Assembly (NCBI GenBank): GCA_030386875.1
Contig: CM059569.1
Location: 40,835,842-40,899,841, forward strand
Direction: 5' to 3'
Source: Morinoia aosen
Lineage: Eukaryota; Arthropoda; Malacostraca; Amphipoda; Talitridae
DNA: 64,000 nt
The stretch's first letter is position 1. Every line of letters starts with the position of its first letter. Positions 20,173 to 31,200 of this stretch are shown here, one piece after another. Both the position numbers and the translations under genes were made by a program. The notes under the pieces are model-generated. The model was not told the origin of the DNA. It ran no database searches and saw only the letters and a list, made by a program, of their open reading frames with translations.

Positions 20173-21621
20173 CTTAATTCGTTGGTCCGCCCTCTCAATG
20201 CAGCTTTTTTGCCCCGGAGTTCGATGCGAACTCGGCGGCTTTGATAACTGAGATCAGGGTGAGGACCGCACGAATAAGAGGTAAAAGTAGCGGCATCCGG
20301 GTCGTCCAAAAGTTATTCCTTTTAATTGGCTATAGAGGAGCGTCTTCTAAGAAGATTTTGTCGAAGAAATCTGCCGCTGCGACAAAAACTGCCAGAAAAA
20401 ATCGAATCAATTAAGTTCGAGTAAAATTTGCATTTTTGTAGAGAGTCGAGGCAGTTCCGCCCTCTTGAAGAGTGAGCAAACTGGGTTCTCTCGTAAGAAA
20501 TCTCTGCGAACATTTCAAATTACTCTGTGTCGTATTTTAAGCTCAATTTCGATCTGTGAAAGCTTTTCTAAACTTAAATATTTGTTATACCTGCAAAATG
20601 TTAACATTTGTTTTGTACATCTCAATATTCATGCGCAAAATTGGAATTGTGAATGATGTTCACGTAGTGAAGTTAAATTCCCGACCTCTTTCACCGTTGG
20701 CAGAAACTTGAAACAACTTTCAAGAAGGGCTATGTCTCCAAATATACAGCAACACAAACAAACGAATATTTCACAAGTAAAAAATAACCGCTCATTCTTG
20801 GCCTGGCCAATTGCCTGACCTCAATCCCTTTGCAAATTTGTAAAGAGTGTTCAGAAGTGCTGCGCTCAAACTGAGTCCAAAGAACCAGGCTGATTTGAGG
20901 ATCATCTGCGCGCTAGAATCTCAAGGACAAAAACCTCGCACTGAGCGTCAGAAGTTAGTCTCCTTTTGCAGTATTTGTCTTAATACATGCATCTATTATG
21001 CTCACACACGTGATTATCACTATATAGAGAAAAGGATGTAGAAGGATATTCCTCTTCTATATAGAGAAGAGGAATAAATCTCTTGCCTCTTCTCAATTGA
21101 AGTTTCGTCAAAGTAAAGACCTAGAAATAAACGTTTCAAGGGGAACCAAAAAGCGCACAGAATATCAGTTTTTACGTTGGTACCTCGGGCCAGCTTCAGC
21201 TGTAAGAGAAGCAAGGGGAGGATTTCGATGAGACGAAAACATAAAGGAAGCAAAATAAATAAATAAATAAATAAAAAGACACTCATTTAAGAGGAACTCA
21301 GGCTTCGACATTCAAACTGGAAATTGAGTAAAAGAATGCCAATGAGAGAGATTACATCGCCCACCTCTGCCAGAGATCACGGAGGTAAGATTCAGTAAAA
21401 TGATTGATAAACCACTCACAATGAATGAAATATCAGCGGGGATTGAATTTATTCCCTGAAATTTCCAGAAATTCATATTCTGTCGCGTTAATAGAGAAGC
21501 ATAAACCTGCAGTTCAGCACCTACATCACGCAAGCTCAGCGCCACATTAAACTCGAGCCCCTGGAGGGTAATTAGCAGGAGGTAATGAATGCACAACTAC
21601 AGGGACGCTGGAGAAGTCCTC
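20173..21621. other. Non-coding sequence with a small hairpin and an (AAAT)n microsatellite
   Basis: No gene is recognised. A perfect inverted repeat, gagttcg-atg-cgaactc, lies at 20217-20233. An (AAAT)n tract of about six units lies at 21252-21275. Frames of 62-94 codons in this interval (for example 21312-21596 minus) show no known domain. A cggaggtaag sequence near 21380 resembles a splice donor but has no partner that I can identify. Confidence 0.4.
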
Positions 21622-21741
21622 AAGATGGCGGCCCACTTCGGAGTTGCGTGCGACAAAAGTCGCATCAAAAGCACGGCGACCTGCGCAGATGTGCAGCTGA
21701 GCTGCCTCCAGCTGCAGGGGGGGCAACCGCTTGACGGATGA
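21622..21741 (+). other. YY1-like motif overlapping a short GC-rich open frame
   Basis: AAGATGGCGGC at 21622-21632 is a perfect match to the classical YY1/Pho site, which in animal promoters often overlaps the start codon. The ATG at 21625 opens a 38-codon frame (MAAHFGVACDKSR...) ending at TGA 21739-21741. The segment is GC- and CpG-rich, unlike its surroundings, and has no known domain. It could be a gene's 5' end, a small ORF or chance. No splice donor is visible within it. Confidence 0.25.
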
Positions 21742-22004
21742 GGAAGGATGTTTTATTCCAATCAAGCCTGATGCATATCATCTTGAACATTGGTTTTTCA
21801 AATGCGTTGTTACTAACACCAGAACGCAATGATGGTTCCCCCCAGTCATGCCAATACCCATTTCCGATACCTTGGTAGAGTGGGGAATTGTGGCCGAGTT
21901 CTCTCTTTTCCCGACGGGGAGAATCATCGGACGGCACTGCCGGGATTCGAACGGCAGACACCTTCTCATGAAGAGCGCGCTCTTAACCACTCGGCCACGG
22001 TGAC
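21736..22004 (-). mobile_element. tRNA-derived SINE (minus strand)
   Basis: Read on the minus strand, the element begins near 22004 with gtcaccgtggccgagtggtt. An A-box-like TGGCCGAGTGG maps to 21987-21997 and a B-box-like GTTCGAATCCC to 21942-21952. The spacing is that of a tRNA gene, and the head resembles a class-II (Ser/Leu-type) tRNA. It is not a functional tRNA: the T stem is shifted by one base and no matching acceptor 3' strand follows. A non-tRNA body continues to about 21736, ending near an aataaaac stretch, which fits a SINE body and tail. The exact 3' boundary is uncertain. No retrotransposition partner is visible in the window. Confidence 0.7.
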
Positions 22005-23179
22005 AGATATGCTGTGTAGGGCGGTACTGTATGCAGCCATGTGTTTTGTTCGTTTCCAGAACAAGTCTGAACTACCGACAGTTTGAATTCGCTGTGCAAT
22101 TTTATGGTGGCCTACTTAATAACGATTTTGGTACCCTGATGGCTCCATGAGTGGTGATGTTACTATACATTACCTGTGATCTTTGCGCTCTTAATGATGA
22201 AGTTTTTGAAAAACACTTTAACTAGCAGTGAATCATCATGTTCTGACCAGGCAACGCACCCAGCATTTTTGCCGAAATGTTAAACCTTTTTTAAAAAAAA
22301 AGCAAGTCTTCAAACACTTGCGCTGACTGGTACGAAGCAGAAACTGACCAAAACTGAGAAGTAGGAAAGTAGATATCTGTCTTCACAAACATCGGAATAT
22401 TTAGTAAATTCTTAACAAGAAGATAAAACATTATTCGTGTGTAAATTCACAATACATTCTTCAATTCTCATTTGTACTAGGAAAACATTGAAGTTCCTCA
22501 TGATCTTGTGAATATACAACTTAATACTTACATGCGAAAATCATATACTTTTGAGGCTATGGTTTCTGTATCCAAATCCTACACGCGTTACAATGATGTC
22601 TTGGTTGAAACTTAAGCCATTGCCTGGAACCGTGGCTTGCAGTACTCAGTCGGCCATGAACAAAAAATGAGCCACAAATTCAACCACAAGGGCCCGACTT
22701 GCAATGTTTACCCTCATGTGGGGCAGCAGACCATGCACTGAATTATATCGATATTTGATAACAAGTTATAACAATACACTGAACTATATCGATGTCGGAC
22801 GTCGTCAGGATGTTTGATGGTAAATAGAAGCAAACCTCCAGTGTTGATGTTCCAGCGGCCCAAAAGTGGCCAAAAGAACACAGCGCCTCATAGTTATTCA
22901 GTTAGATAAATTCTCATACTTCTTTGTCACTCGACACCGTCCGCCTAAAGTTCCTCTTACAATCCTCGCTTCGAAAATAGGTTGGCTTTAAATTTTTTTC
23001 AACGGTTCAAAAGTTTGATAGAATATGCAAATATCGGGTCATCGCTTCTGATTGTATTGTAGTTCGTTTTAGATACACTCAAGTTTGCCTGAGTGAGATC
23101 TACACATTTGTTCTGTTTTGGAGCTTTGATTCGTGGGATATACTGGTTGCCGGAGTGCTTTCTCCTGAAAAAAATTTAC
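22005..23179. other. Non-coding sequence, no gene recognised
   Basis: AT-rich and unique. A short direct repeat with gcactgaattatatcgat-like sequence occurs near 22734 and 22782. No frame with a recognisable domain was seen. Confidence 0.45.
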
Positions 23180-23323
23180 CTCAGTGCTACCAAACTTGAT
23201 ATTTTCTACAGACAACTTCTGACTCTCCTCATGAAGGAAATCATCTAAGACTTTGAAGCCAATTTGGGAGCTGAGAGCGGATCTCCTTTCCTCGCCTAGA
23301 CAATTTCCTCCAACCTTCTTCAT
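23180..23323 (-). other. Possible first exon, weak
   Basis: On the minus strand an ATG at 23321-23323 opens 48 codons (MKKVGGNCLGEERRSALSSQ...) that end at a donor-like gcactgag|gtaaat junction, with the exon side ending at 23180. The frame continues through the junction to a stop, giving 84 codons in total. No domain is recognised and no acceptor partner was found. The composition is less AT-rich than the flanks, which is the only further support. Confidence 0.15.
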
Positions 23324-24079
23324 CCATATTGTGGAATATTTTGATCAGTTTTACTACATTATTTTGCGACTGTGTGCATTTAAATTGCAATTTCCTCTGT
23401 TCTTACAGCCCACAAATAAATAAGTAATATCTTCATGCACTGCATATGTATGCACTGTAATACAGTAATATAGGCATCACTCTACGAAATAAACATTAAT
23501 TTAATTCATTATTTACTACTGAAGTTGCGTAGTAGCAGCATCTCTTTCCGAAGGATTGCCTAGAACCCTTTCGCCTAATAATCTTATTAATTATTTTCGT
23601 TTTTTATACTAGTTCTGTGAGGACTCAAATCTTGGCTATAATTTTTGAGGTAATTTTTCCATTGTAAAGTAACAATATTTGAAAAATTTCATCGAAACTG
23701 CCGTAATAAATTAGCTATATATTGAGTTCACGCGTGCTTTCCTGTTCAACAAAATATGCGAGACAAAAACTTGTGTTAACGTTGACTTTGTGGGCGCTTT
23801 TAGCCCTGCCTCATGCGCCTTGTAAAGGGAGTTTCAACCTTTGAATCATTAATGATGTACGATATTTAACGATCAAAGATGATATTTGACTTTTTCCCAG
23901 TCTTCAGCTCAAGTCTTGAATTCGGCTTCTAAATTATCTAACCCTGATAAAAGAATGACGGAAGATGTTTTTTTCATTCAAACCAAGCAAAAGTTTTATT
24001 CCGTGGGCTTTAACAAGAGCTGAAATAAAACTTTCGTTTACTGGGCATTAACAAGAGGTGAAATTTGAGCTCTTTCAGT
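23324..24079. other. Non-coding sequence with a small ~40-bp duplication near its right end
   Basis: AT-rich sequence. At about 23,985-24,062 the words ggg(c)-ttaacaagag-tgaaat recur twice, forming a short imperfect duplication. No gene was recognised. Confidence 0.45.
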
Positions 24080-24305
24080 ATTTTCAAAGTAATTGCCGTT
24101 ATGAAAGAAAATCTTTACAACGATTTGAAATTTAAGTGTTATCAAATTAGTTGCTGTTATGAGAGAAAATCTTTAGAACGATTTGAAATTTGTATTTTCA
24201 AAAGAATTGCCGTTATGAAGGAAAATCTGTAGAACGATTTCAAATTTATGTATTTTCAAAGTAATTGCAGCTATGAAAAACAAATCTTTAATGCGATTTA
24301 CCATT
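24080..24305. repeat. 56-59-bp tandem repeat, about four copies
   Basis: The motif gc(c/t)gttatga followed by gaaaatctttagaacgattt recurs at 24095, 24153 and 24209, with a diverged copy (gcagctatga) at 24268. Each unit also carries a ttttcaaag(t/a)aatt-like lead. Confidence 0.88.
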
Positions 24306-25104
24306 CATTTATGAGAAACGAAGCGTGCATGGCTGCAGCAGCGCCGTCTCTCAGGAGCAAGAGTTCACAAAGAGAGCACAAAGCTCGGAGGCGGAAGGAA
24401 GCAATTCTAGAGAGTTACGAGCATGCAATGCACCAAGTCAACTCGCTCAAAGTAAGTAGAAATAGCACAAGAAACTTGGAGCGAGCGAAAGAGTCAAGAA
24501 TTTCCATGGAGACTCTAAGTCAAGTCGACTCTAAATATTTCTTTATTGGCCAAATTATGCTAATACGGAGCTCGTTTAACTTCTTGCATCCCGAATTTAT
24601 TTTCCTTTCTTCATGCGCTGCCTCAGCTTTTTTCGGTCGCTTTCATTCACTCCGAAGCAGAAAAAGAAATGAGGCCCAGAGCAGGCCCGACTTCTGAGGG
24701 GAATTCCCTCGCCATATCGCGCATTGTGTTCTCACGAAGCTGATCACTTCCTTGGTAACCAACTTCAGGCACCACACTTAATGGCCACTGTCAGAATTAG
24801 AAACTTTATTTTCCCGAACTCTTAGCTCATGCAAGAATTAAAAAAATATTTCGAATCGAATATGTGCGCTGCCACCGAACCAAGATGCGATTATTTCAAA
24901 AGTCAGTGAAACTTGGTTATAAAATAAAAGCATTTATTTTTTGTGCTTAAATTTATGAATATTACTAGGATGAACAGTACAACAAATTATGTAAAATTCT
25001 CAATCAAATCTTTGTGAACTAAAGTACGGCAAGTTCATCAGAAATAAATACATTTTTGATAATATAAATCATTTGGACTGTTGCAAATTCAGTTTGCATT
25101 CCTT
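24306..25104. other. Sequence left of the satellite, with a weak exon candidate
   Basis: A plus-strand frame (24248-24697, 149 codons) starts inside the preceding repeat. Within it, the segment 24329-24451 (MAAAAPSLRSKSSQREHKAR...) is GC-richer, strongly basic and ends at a donor-like tcaaa|gtaagt at 24452. No known domain is seen, the ATG context is poor and no acceptor is identified, so I do not call a gene. The remainder to the satellite edge is AT-rich. Confidence 0.3.
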
Positions 25105-28100
25105 GGCAAATGTGGCAATGACGGCAAGTGTGGCAATGGTGGCAAGTGTGGCAATGGTGGCAAGTGTGGTAATGACGGCAAGTGTAGCAATGGTGGCAAG
25201 TGTGGCAATGGTGGCAATGGTGGCAAGTGTGGTAATGACGGCAAGTGTGGTAATGACGGCAAGTGTGGCAGTGACGGCAAGTGTGGCAATGGTGGCAAGT
25301 GTGGCAATGGTGGCAAGTGTGGTAATGACGGCAAGTGTGGCAGTGACGGCAAGTGTGGCAATGTTGGCAAGTGTGGCAATGGTGGCAAGTGTGGTAATGA
25401 CGGCAAGTGTGGCAGTGACGGCAAGTGTGGCAATGACGGCAAGTGTGGTAATGACGGCAAGTGTGGCAGTGACGGCAAGTGTGGCAATGACGGCAAGTGT
25501 GGCAATGACGGCAAGCGTGGTAATGACGGCAAGTGTGGTAATGACGGCAAGTGTGGCAGTGACGGCAAGTGTGGCAGTGACGGCAAGTGTGGCAGTGACG
25601 GCAAGTGTGGCAGTGACGGCAAGTGTGGCAGTGACGGCAAGTGTGGCAATGACGGCAAGTGTGGTAATGACGGCAAGTGTGGCAGTGACGGCAAGTGTGG
25701 TAATGACGGCAAGTGTGGCAGTGACGGCAAGTGTGGCAATGACGGCAAGTGTGGTAATGACGGCAGGTGTGGCAGTGACGGCAAGTGTGGTAATGACGGC
25801 AAGTGTGGCAGTGACGGCAAGTGTGGCAATGACGGCAAGTGTGGTAATGACGGCAAGTGTGGTAATGACGGCAAGTGTGGCAATGATGGCAAGTGTGGCA
25901 GTGACGGCAAGTGTGGCAGTGACGGCAAGTGTGGCAGTGACGGCAAGTGTGGTAATGACGGCAAGTGTGGTAATGACGGCAAGTGTGGCAATGACGGCAA
26001 GTGTGGCAGTGACGGCAAGTGTGGTAATGACGGCAAGTGTGGTAATGACGGCAAGTGTGGCAATGACGGCAAGTGTGGCAGTGACGGCAAGTGTGGTAAT
26101 GACGGCAAGTGTGGTAATGACGGCAAGTGTGGCAATGACGGCAAGTGTGGCAGTGACGGCAAGTGTGGTAATGACGGCAAGTGTGGCAGTGACGGCAAGT
26201 GTGGCAATGATGGCAAGTGTGGTAATGACGGCAAGTGTGGTAATGACGGCAAGTGTGGCAGTGACGGCAAGTGTGGCAATGACGGCAAGTGTGGTAATGA
26301 CGGCAAGTGTGGTAATGACGGCAAGTGTGGTAATGACGGCAAGTGTGGCAGTGACGGCAAGTGTGGCAATGACGGCAAGTGTGGCAATGACGGCAAGTGT
26401 GGTAATGACGGCAAGTGTGGCAATGACGGCAAGTGTGGTAATGACGGCAAGTGTGGCAATGACGGCAAGTGTGGCAATGGTGGCAAGTGTGGTAATGACG
26501 GCAAGTGTGGTAATGACGGCAAGTGTGGTAATGACGGCAAGTGTGGCAATGACGGCAAGTGTGGCAATGACGGCCAGTGTGGCAATGATAGCAAGTGTGG
26601 CAATGACGGCAAGTGTGGCAATGATAGCAAGTGTGGCAATGACGGCAAGTGTGGCAATGACGGCAAGTGTGGCAATGACGGCAAGTGGGGCAATGACGGC
26701 AAGTGTGGCAATGGTGGCAAGTGTGGTAATGACGGCAAGTGTGGCAATGACGGCAAGTGTGGCAATGACGGCAAGTGTGGCAATGATAGCAAGTGTGGCA
26801 ATGACGGCAAGTGTGGCAATGATAGCAAGTGTGGCAATGACGGCAAGTGTGGCAGTGACGGCAAGTGTGGCAATGACGGCAAGTGTGGCAATGACGGCTA
26901 GTGTGGCAATGGTGGCAAGTGTGGTAATGACGGCAAGTGTGGTAATGACGGCAAGTGTGGCAATGACGGCAAGTGTGGTAATGACGGCAAGTGTGGTAAT
27001 GACGGCAAGTGTGGTAATGACGGCAAGTGTGGCAATGATAGCAAGTGTGGCAATGACGGCAAGTGTGGCAATGATAGCAAGTGTGGCAATGACGGCAAGT
27101 GTGGCAATGACGGCATGTGTGGTAATGACGGCAAGTGTGGCAGTGACGGCAAGTGTGGTAATGACGGCAAGTGTGGTAATGACGGCAAGTGTGGCAATGA
27201 CGGCAAGTGTGGCAGTGACGGCAAGTGTGGTAATGACGGCAAGTGTGGCAGTGACGGCAAGTGTGGTAATGACGGCAAGTGTGGCAATGATAGCAAGTGT
27301 GGCAATGATAGCAAGTGTGGCAATGACGGCAAGTGTGGCAGTGACGGCAAGTGTGGTAATGACGGCAAGTGTGGTAATGACGGCAAGTGTGGTAATGACG
27401 GCAAGTGTGGCAGTGACGGCAAGTGTGGCAATGACGGCAAGTGTGGCAATGACGGCAAGTGTGGTAATGACGGCAAGTGTGGCAATGACGGCAAGTGTGG
27501 TAATGACGGCAAGTGTGGCAATGACGGCAAGTGTGGCAATGGTGGCAAGTGTGGTAATGACGGCAAGTGTGGTAATGACGGCAAGTGTGGTAATGACGGC
27601 AAGTGTGGCAATGACGGCAAGTGTGGCAATGACGGCAAGTGTGGCAATGATAGCAAGTGTGGCAATGACGGCAAGTGTGGCAATGATAGCAAGTGTGGCA
27701 ATGACGGCAAGTGTGGCAATGACGGCAAGTGTGGCAATGACGGCAAGTGTGGCAATGACGGCAAGTGTGGCAATGGTGGCAAGTGTGGTAATGACGGCAA
27801 GTGTGGCAATAACGGCAAGTGTGGCAATGACGGCAAGTGTGGCAATGATAGCAAGTGTGGCAATGACGGCAAGTGTGGCAATGATAGCAAGTGTGGCAAT
27901 GACGGCAAGTGTGGCAGTGACGGCAAGTGTGGCAATGACGGCAAGTGTGGCAATGACGGCAAGTGTGGCAATGGTGGCAAGTGTGGTAATGACGGCAAGT
28001 GTTGTAATGACGGCAAGTGTGGCAATGACGGCAAGTGTGGTAATGACGGCAAGTATGGTAATGACGGCAAGTGTGGTAATGACGGCAAGTGTGGCAATGA

Positions 28101-30056
28101 TAGCAAGTGTGGCAATGACGGCAAGTGTGGCAATGATAGCAAGTGTGGCAATGACGGCAAGTGTGGCAATGACGGCAAGTGTGGTAATGACGGCAAGTGT
28201 GGCAATGACGGCAAGTGTGGCAATGACGGCAAGTGTGGCAATGGTGGCAAGTGTGGCAATGACGGCAAGTGTGGTAATGACGGCAAGTGTGGCAGTGACG
28301 GCAAGTGTGGCAATGACGGCAAGTGTGGTAATGACGGCAAGTGTGGCAATGACGGCAAGTGTGGCAATGGTGGCAAGTGTGGCAATGACGGCAAGTGTGG
28401 TAATGACGGCAAGTGTGGCAATGACGGCAAGTGTGGCAATGGTGGCAAGTGTGGTAATGACGGCAAGTGTGGCAATGACGGCAAGTGTGGCAATGACGGC
28501 AAGTGTGGTAATGACGGCAAGTGTGGCAATGACGGCAAGTGTGGCAATGACGGCAAGTGTGGTAATGACGGCAAGTGTGGCAATGGTGGCAAGTGTGGCA
28601 ATGACGGCAAGTGTGGTAATGACGGCAAGTGTGGTAATGACGGCAAGTGTGGCAATGACGGCAAGTGTGGCAATGGTGGCAAGTGTGGTAATGACGGCAA
28701 GTGTGGTAATGACGGCAAGTGTGGTAATGACGGCAAGTGTGGTAATGACGGCAAGTGTGGTAATGACGGCAAGTGTGGTAATGACGGCAAGTGTGGTAAT
28801 GACGGCAAGTGTGGTAATGACGGCAAGTGTGGTAATGACGGCAAGTGTGGCAATGACGGCAAGTGTTGTAATGACGGCAAGTGTGGTAATGACGGCAAGT
28901 GTGGTAATGACGGCAAGTGTGGTAATGACGGCAAGTGTGGTAATGACGGCAAGTGTGGCAATGGTGGCAAGTGTGGCAATGACGGCAAGTGTGGCAATGA
29001 CGGCAAGTGTGGTAATGACGGCAAGTGTGGCAATGACGGCAAGTGTGGCAATGACGGCAAGTGTGGCAATGACGGCAAGTGTGGTAATGACTGCAAGTGT
29101 GGCAATGACGGCAAGTGTGGCAATGACGGCAAGTGTGGTAATGACGGCAAGTGTGGCAATGGTGGCAAGTGTGGCAATGACGGCAAGTGTGGCAATGACG
29201 GCAAGTGTGGCAATGACGGCAAGTGTGGCAATGACGGCAAGTGTGGCAATGACGGCAAGTGTGGTAATGACGGCAAGTGTGGTAATGACGGCAAGTGTGG
29301 CAATGACGGCAAGTGTGGCAATAGTGGCAAGTGTGGTAATGACGGCAAGTGTGGTAATGACGGCAAGTGTGGCAATGACGGCAAGTGTGGCAGTGACGGC
29401 AAGTGTGGCAATGACGGCAAGTGTGGCAATGACGGCAAGTGTGGTAATGACGGCAAGTGTGGCAGTGACGGCAAGTGTGGCAATGACGGCAAGTGTGGCA
29501 GTGACGGCAAGTGTGGTAATGACGGCAAGTGTGGTAATGACGGCAAGTGTGGCAGTGACGGCAAGTGTGGCAATGACGGCAAGTGTGGCAATGACGGCAA
29601 GTGTGGCAATGACGGCAAGTGTGGCAATGGTGGCAAGTGTGGTAATGACGGCAAGTGTGGTAATGACGGCAAGTGTGGCAATGACGGCAAGTGTGGCAGT
29701 GACGGCAAGTGTGGCAATGACGGCAAGTGTGGCAATGACGGCAAGTGTGGCAATGACGGCAAGTGTGGCAATGACGGCAAGTGTGGTAATGACGGCAAGT
29801 GTGGCAGTGACGGCAAGTGTGGCAATGACGGCAAGTGTGGTAATGACGGCAAGTGTGGCAATGACGGCAAGTGTGGCAGTGACGGCAAGTGTGGCAATGA
29901 CGGCAAGTGTGGTAATGACGGCAAGTGTGGCAATGACGGCAAGTGTGGCAATGACGGCAAGTGTGGCAATGACGGCAAGTGTGGCAATGACGGCAAGTGT
30001 GGCAATGACGGCAAGTGTGGCAATGACGGCAAGTGTGGCAATGACGGCAAGTGTGG
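25105..30056. repeat. Satellite left arm, outside the regular macro-repeats
   Basis: This is 18-bp satellite with heavy use of aatggt variants at the extreme left (25,114-25,400). agt-rich stretches follow (25,560-26,350), and then several clusters of gatagc units (26,588-28,150). The conserved TAG-start of the macro-repeats is not seen, although a TAG variant occurs at 26,899-26,901. It is probably a diverged or truncated earlier part of the array. Confidence 0.75.
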
Positions 30057-31200
30057 TAATTACGGCAAGTGTGGCAATGACGGCAAGTGTGGTAATGACG
30101 GCAAGTGTGGCAATGACGGCAAGTGTGGCAATGACGGCAAGTGTGGCAATGACGGCAAGTGTGGTAATGACGGCAAGTGTGGCAATGACGGCAAGTGTGG
30201 CAATGACGGCAAGTGTGGCAATGACGGCAAGTGTGGCAATGACGGCAAGTGTGGCAATGACGGCAAGTGTGGTAATGACGGCAAGTGTGGTAATGACGGC
30301 AAGTGTGGTAATGACGGCAAGTGTGGCAATGACGGCAAGTGTGGCAGTGACGGCAAGTGTGGCAGTGACGGCAAGTGTGGCAATGACGGCAAGTGTGGTA
30401 ATGACGGCAAGTGTGGCAGTGACGGCAAGTGTGGCAGTGACGGCAAGTGTGGCAGTGACGGCAAGTGTGGCAGTGACGGCAAGTGTGGCAGTGAGGGCAA
30501 GTGTGGCAATGACGGCAAGTGTGGTAATGACGGCAAGTGTGGCAATGACGGCAAGTGTGGTAATGACGGCAAGTGTGGCAATGACGGCAAGTGTGGTAAT
30601 GACGGCAAGTGTGGCAATGACGGCAAGTGTGGCAATGACGGCAAGTGTGGCAATGACGGCAAGTGTGGCAATGACGGCAAGTGTGGCAATGACGGCAAGT
30701 GTGGTAATGACGGCAAGTGTGGTAATGACGGCAAGTGTGGCAATGACGGCAAGTGTGGCAATGACGGCAAGTGTGGTAATGACGGCAAGTGTGGCAATGA
30801 CGGCAAGTGTGGCAATGACGGCAAGTGTGGCAATGACGGCAAGTGTGGCAATGACGGCAAGTGTGGCAATGACGGCTAGTGTGGCAATGACGGCAAGTGT
30901 GGCAATGACGGCAAGTGTGGCAATGACGGCAAGTGTGGTAATGACGGCAAGTGTGGCAATGACGGCAAGTGTGGCAATGACGGCAAGTGTGGTAATGACG
31001 GCAAGTGTGGCAATGACGGCAAGTGTGGCAATGACGGCAAGTGTGGTAATGACGGCAAGTGTGGTAATGACGGCAAGTGTGGCAATGACGGCAAGTGTGG
31101 TAATGACGGCAAGTGTGGCAATGGTGGCAAGTGTGGCAATGACGGCAAGTGTGGCAATGACGGCAAGTGTGGCAATGACGGCAAGTGTGGCAGTGACGGC
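30057..31200. repeat. Macro-repeat end module, copy 1
   Basis: It starts at the rare variant taatta (30,057-30,062), has gtgaggg 434 bp later (30,491), and ends just before TAG at 31,201. It is 1,144 bp long. It carries an additional TAG (30,877-30,879) and lacks the gtaagg marker of later copies, so it is the most diverged of the four modules. Confidence 0.85.

Noticed and set aside
21900..22004. Functional tRNA gene
   Set aside because: A and B boxes are present, but the T stem is displaced and no acceptor 3' strand pairs with the 5' end. A SINE head fits better.
27115..30879. Cysteine- and glycine-rich GNDGKC repeat frame as a structural or antifreeze-like protein
   Set aside because: It starts at a chance aag-to-atg variant, has no signal peptide or unique domain, and is ended by a TAG variant that belongs to the satellite's own variation.
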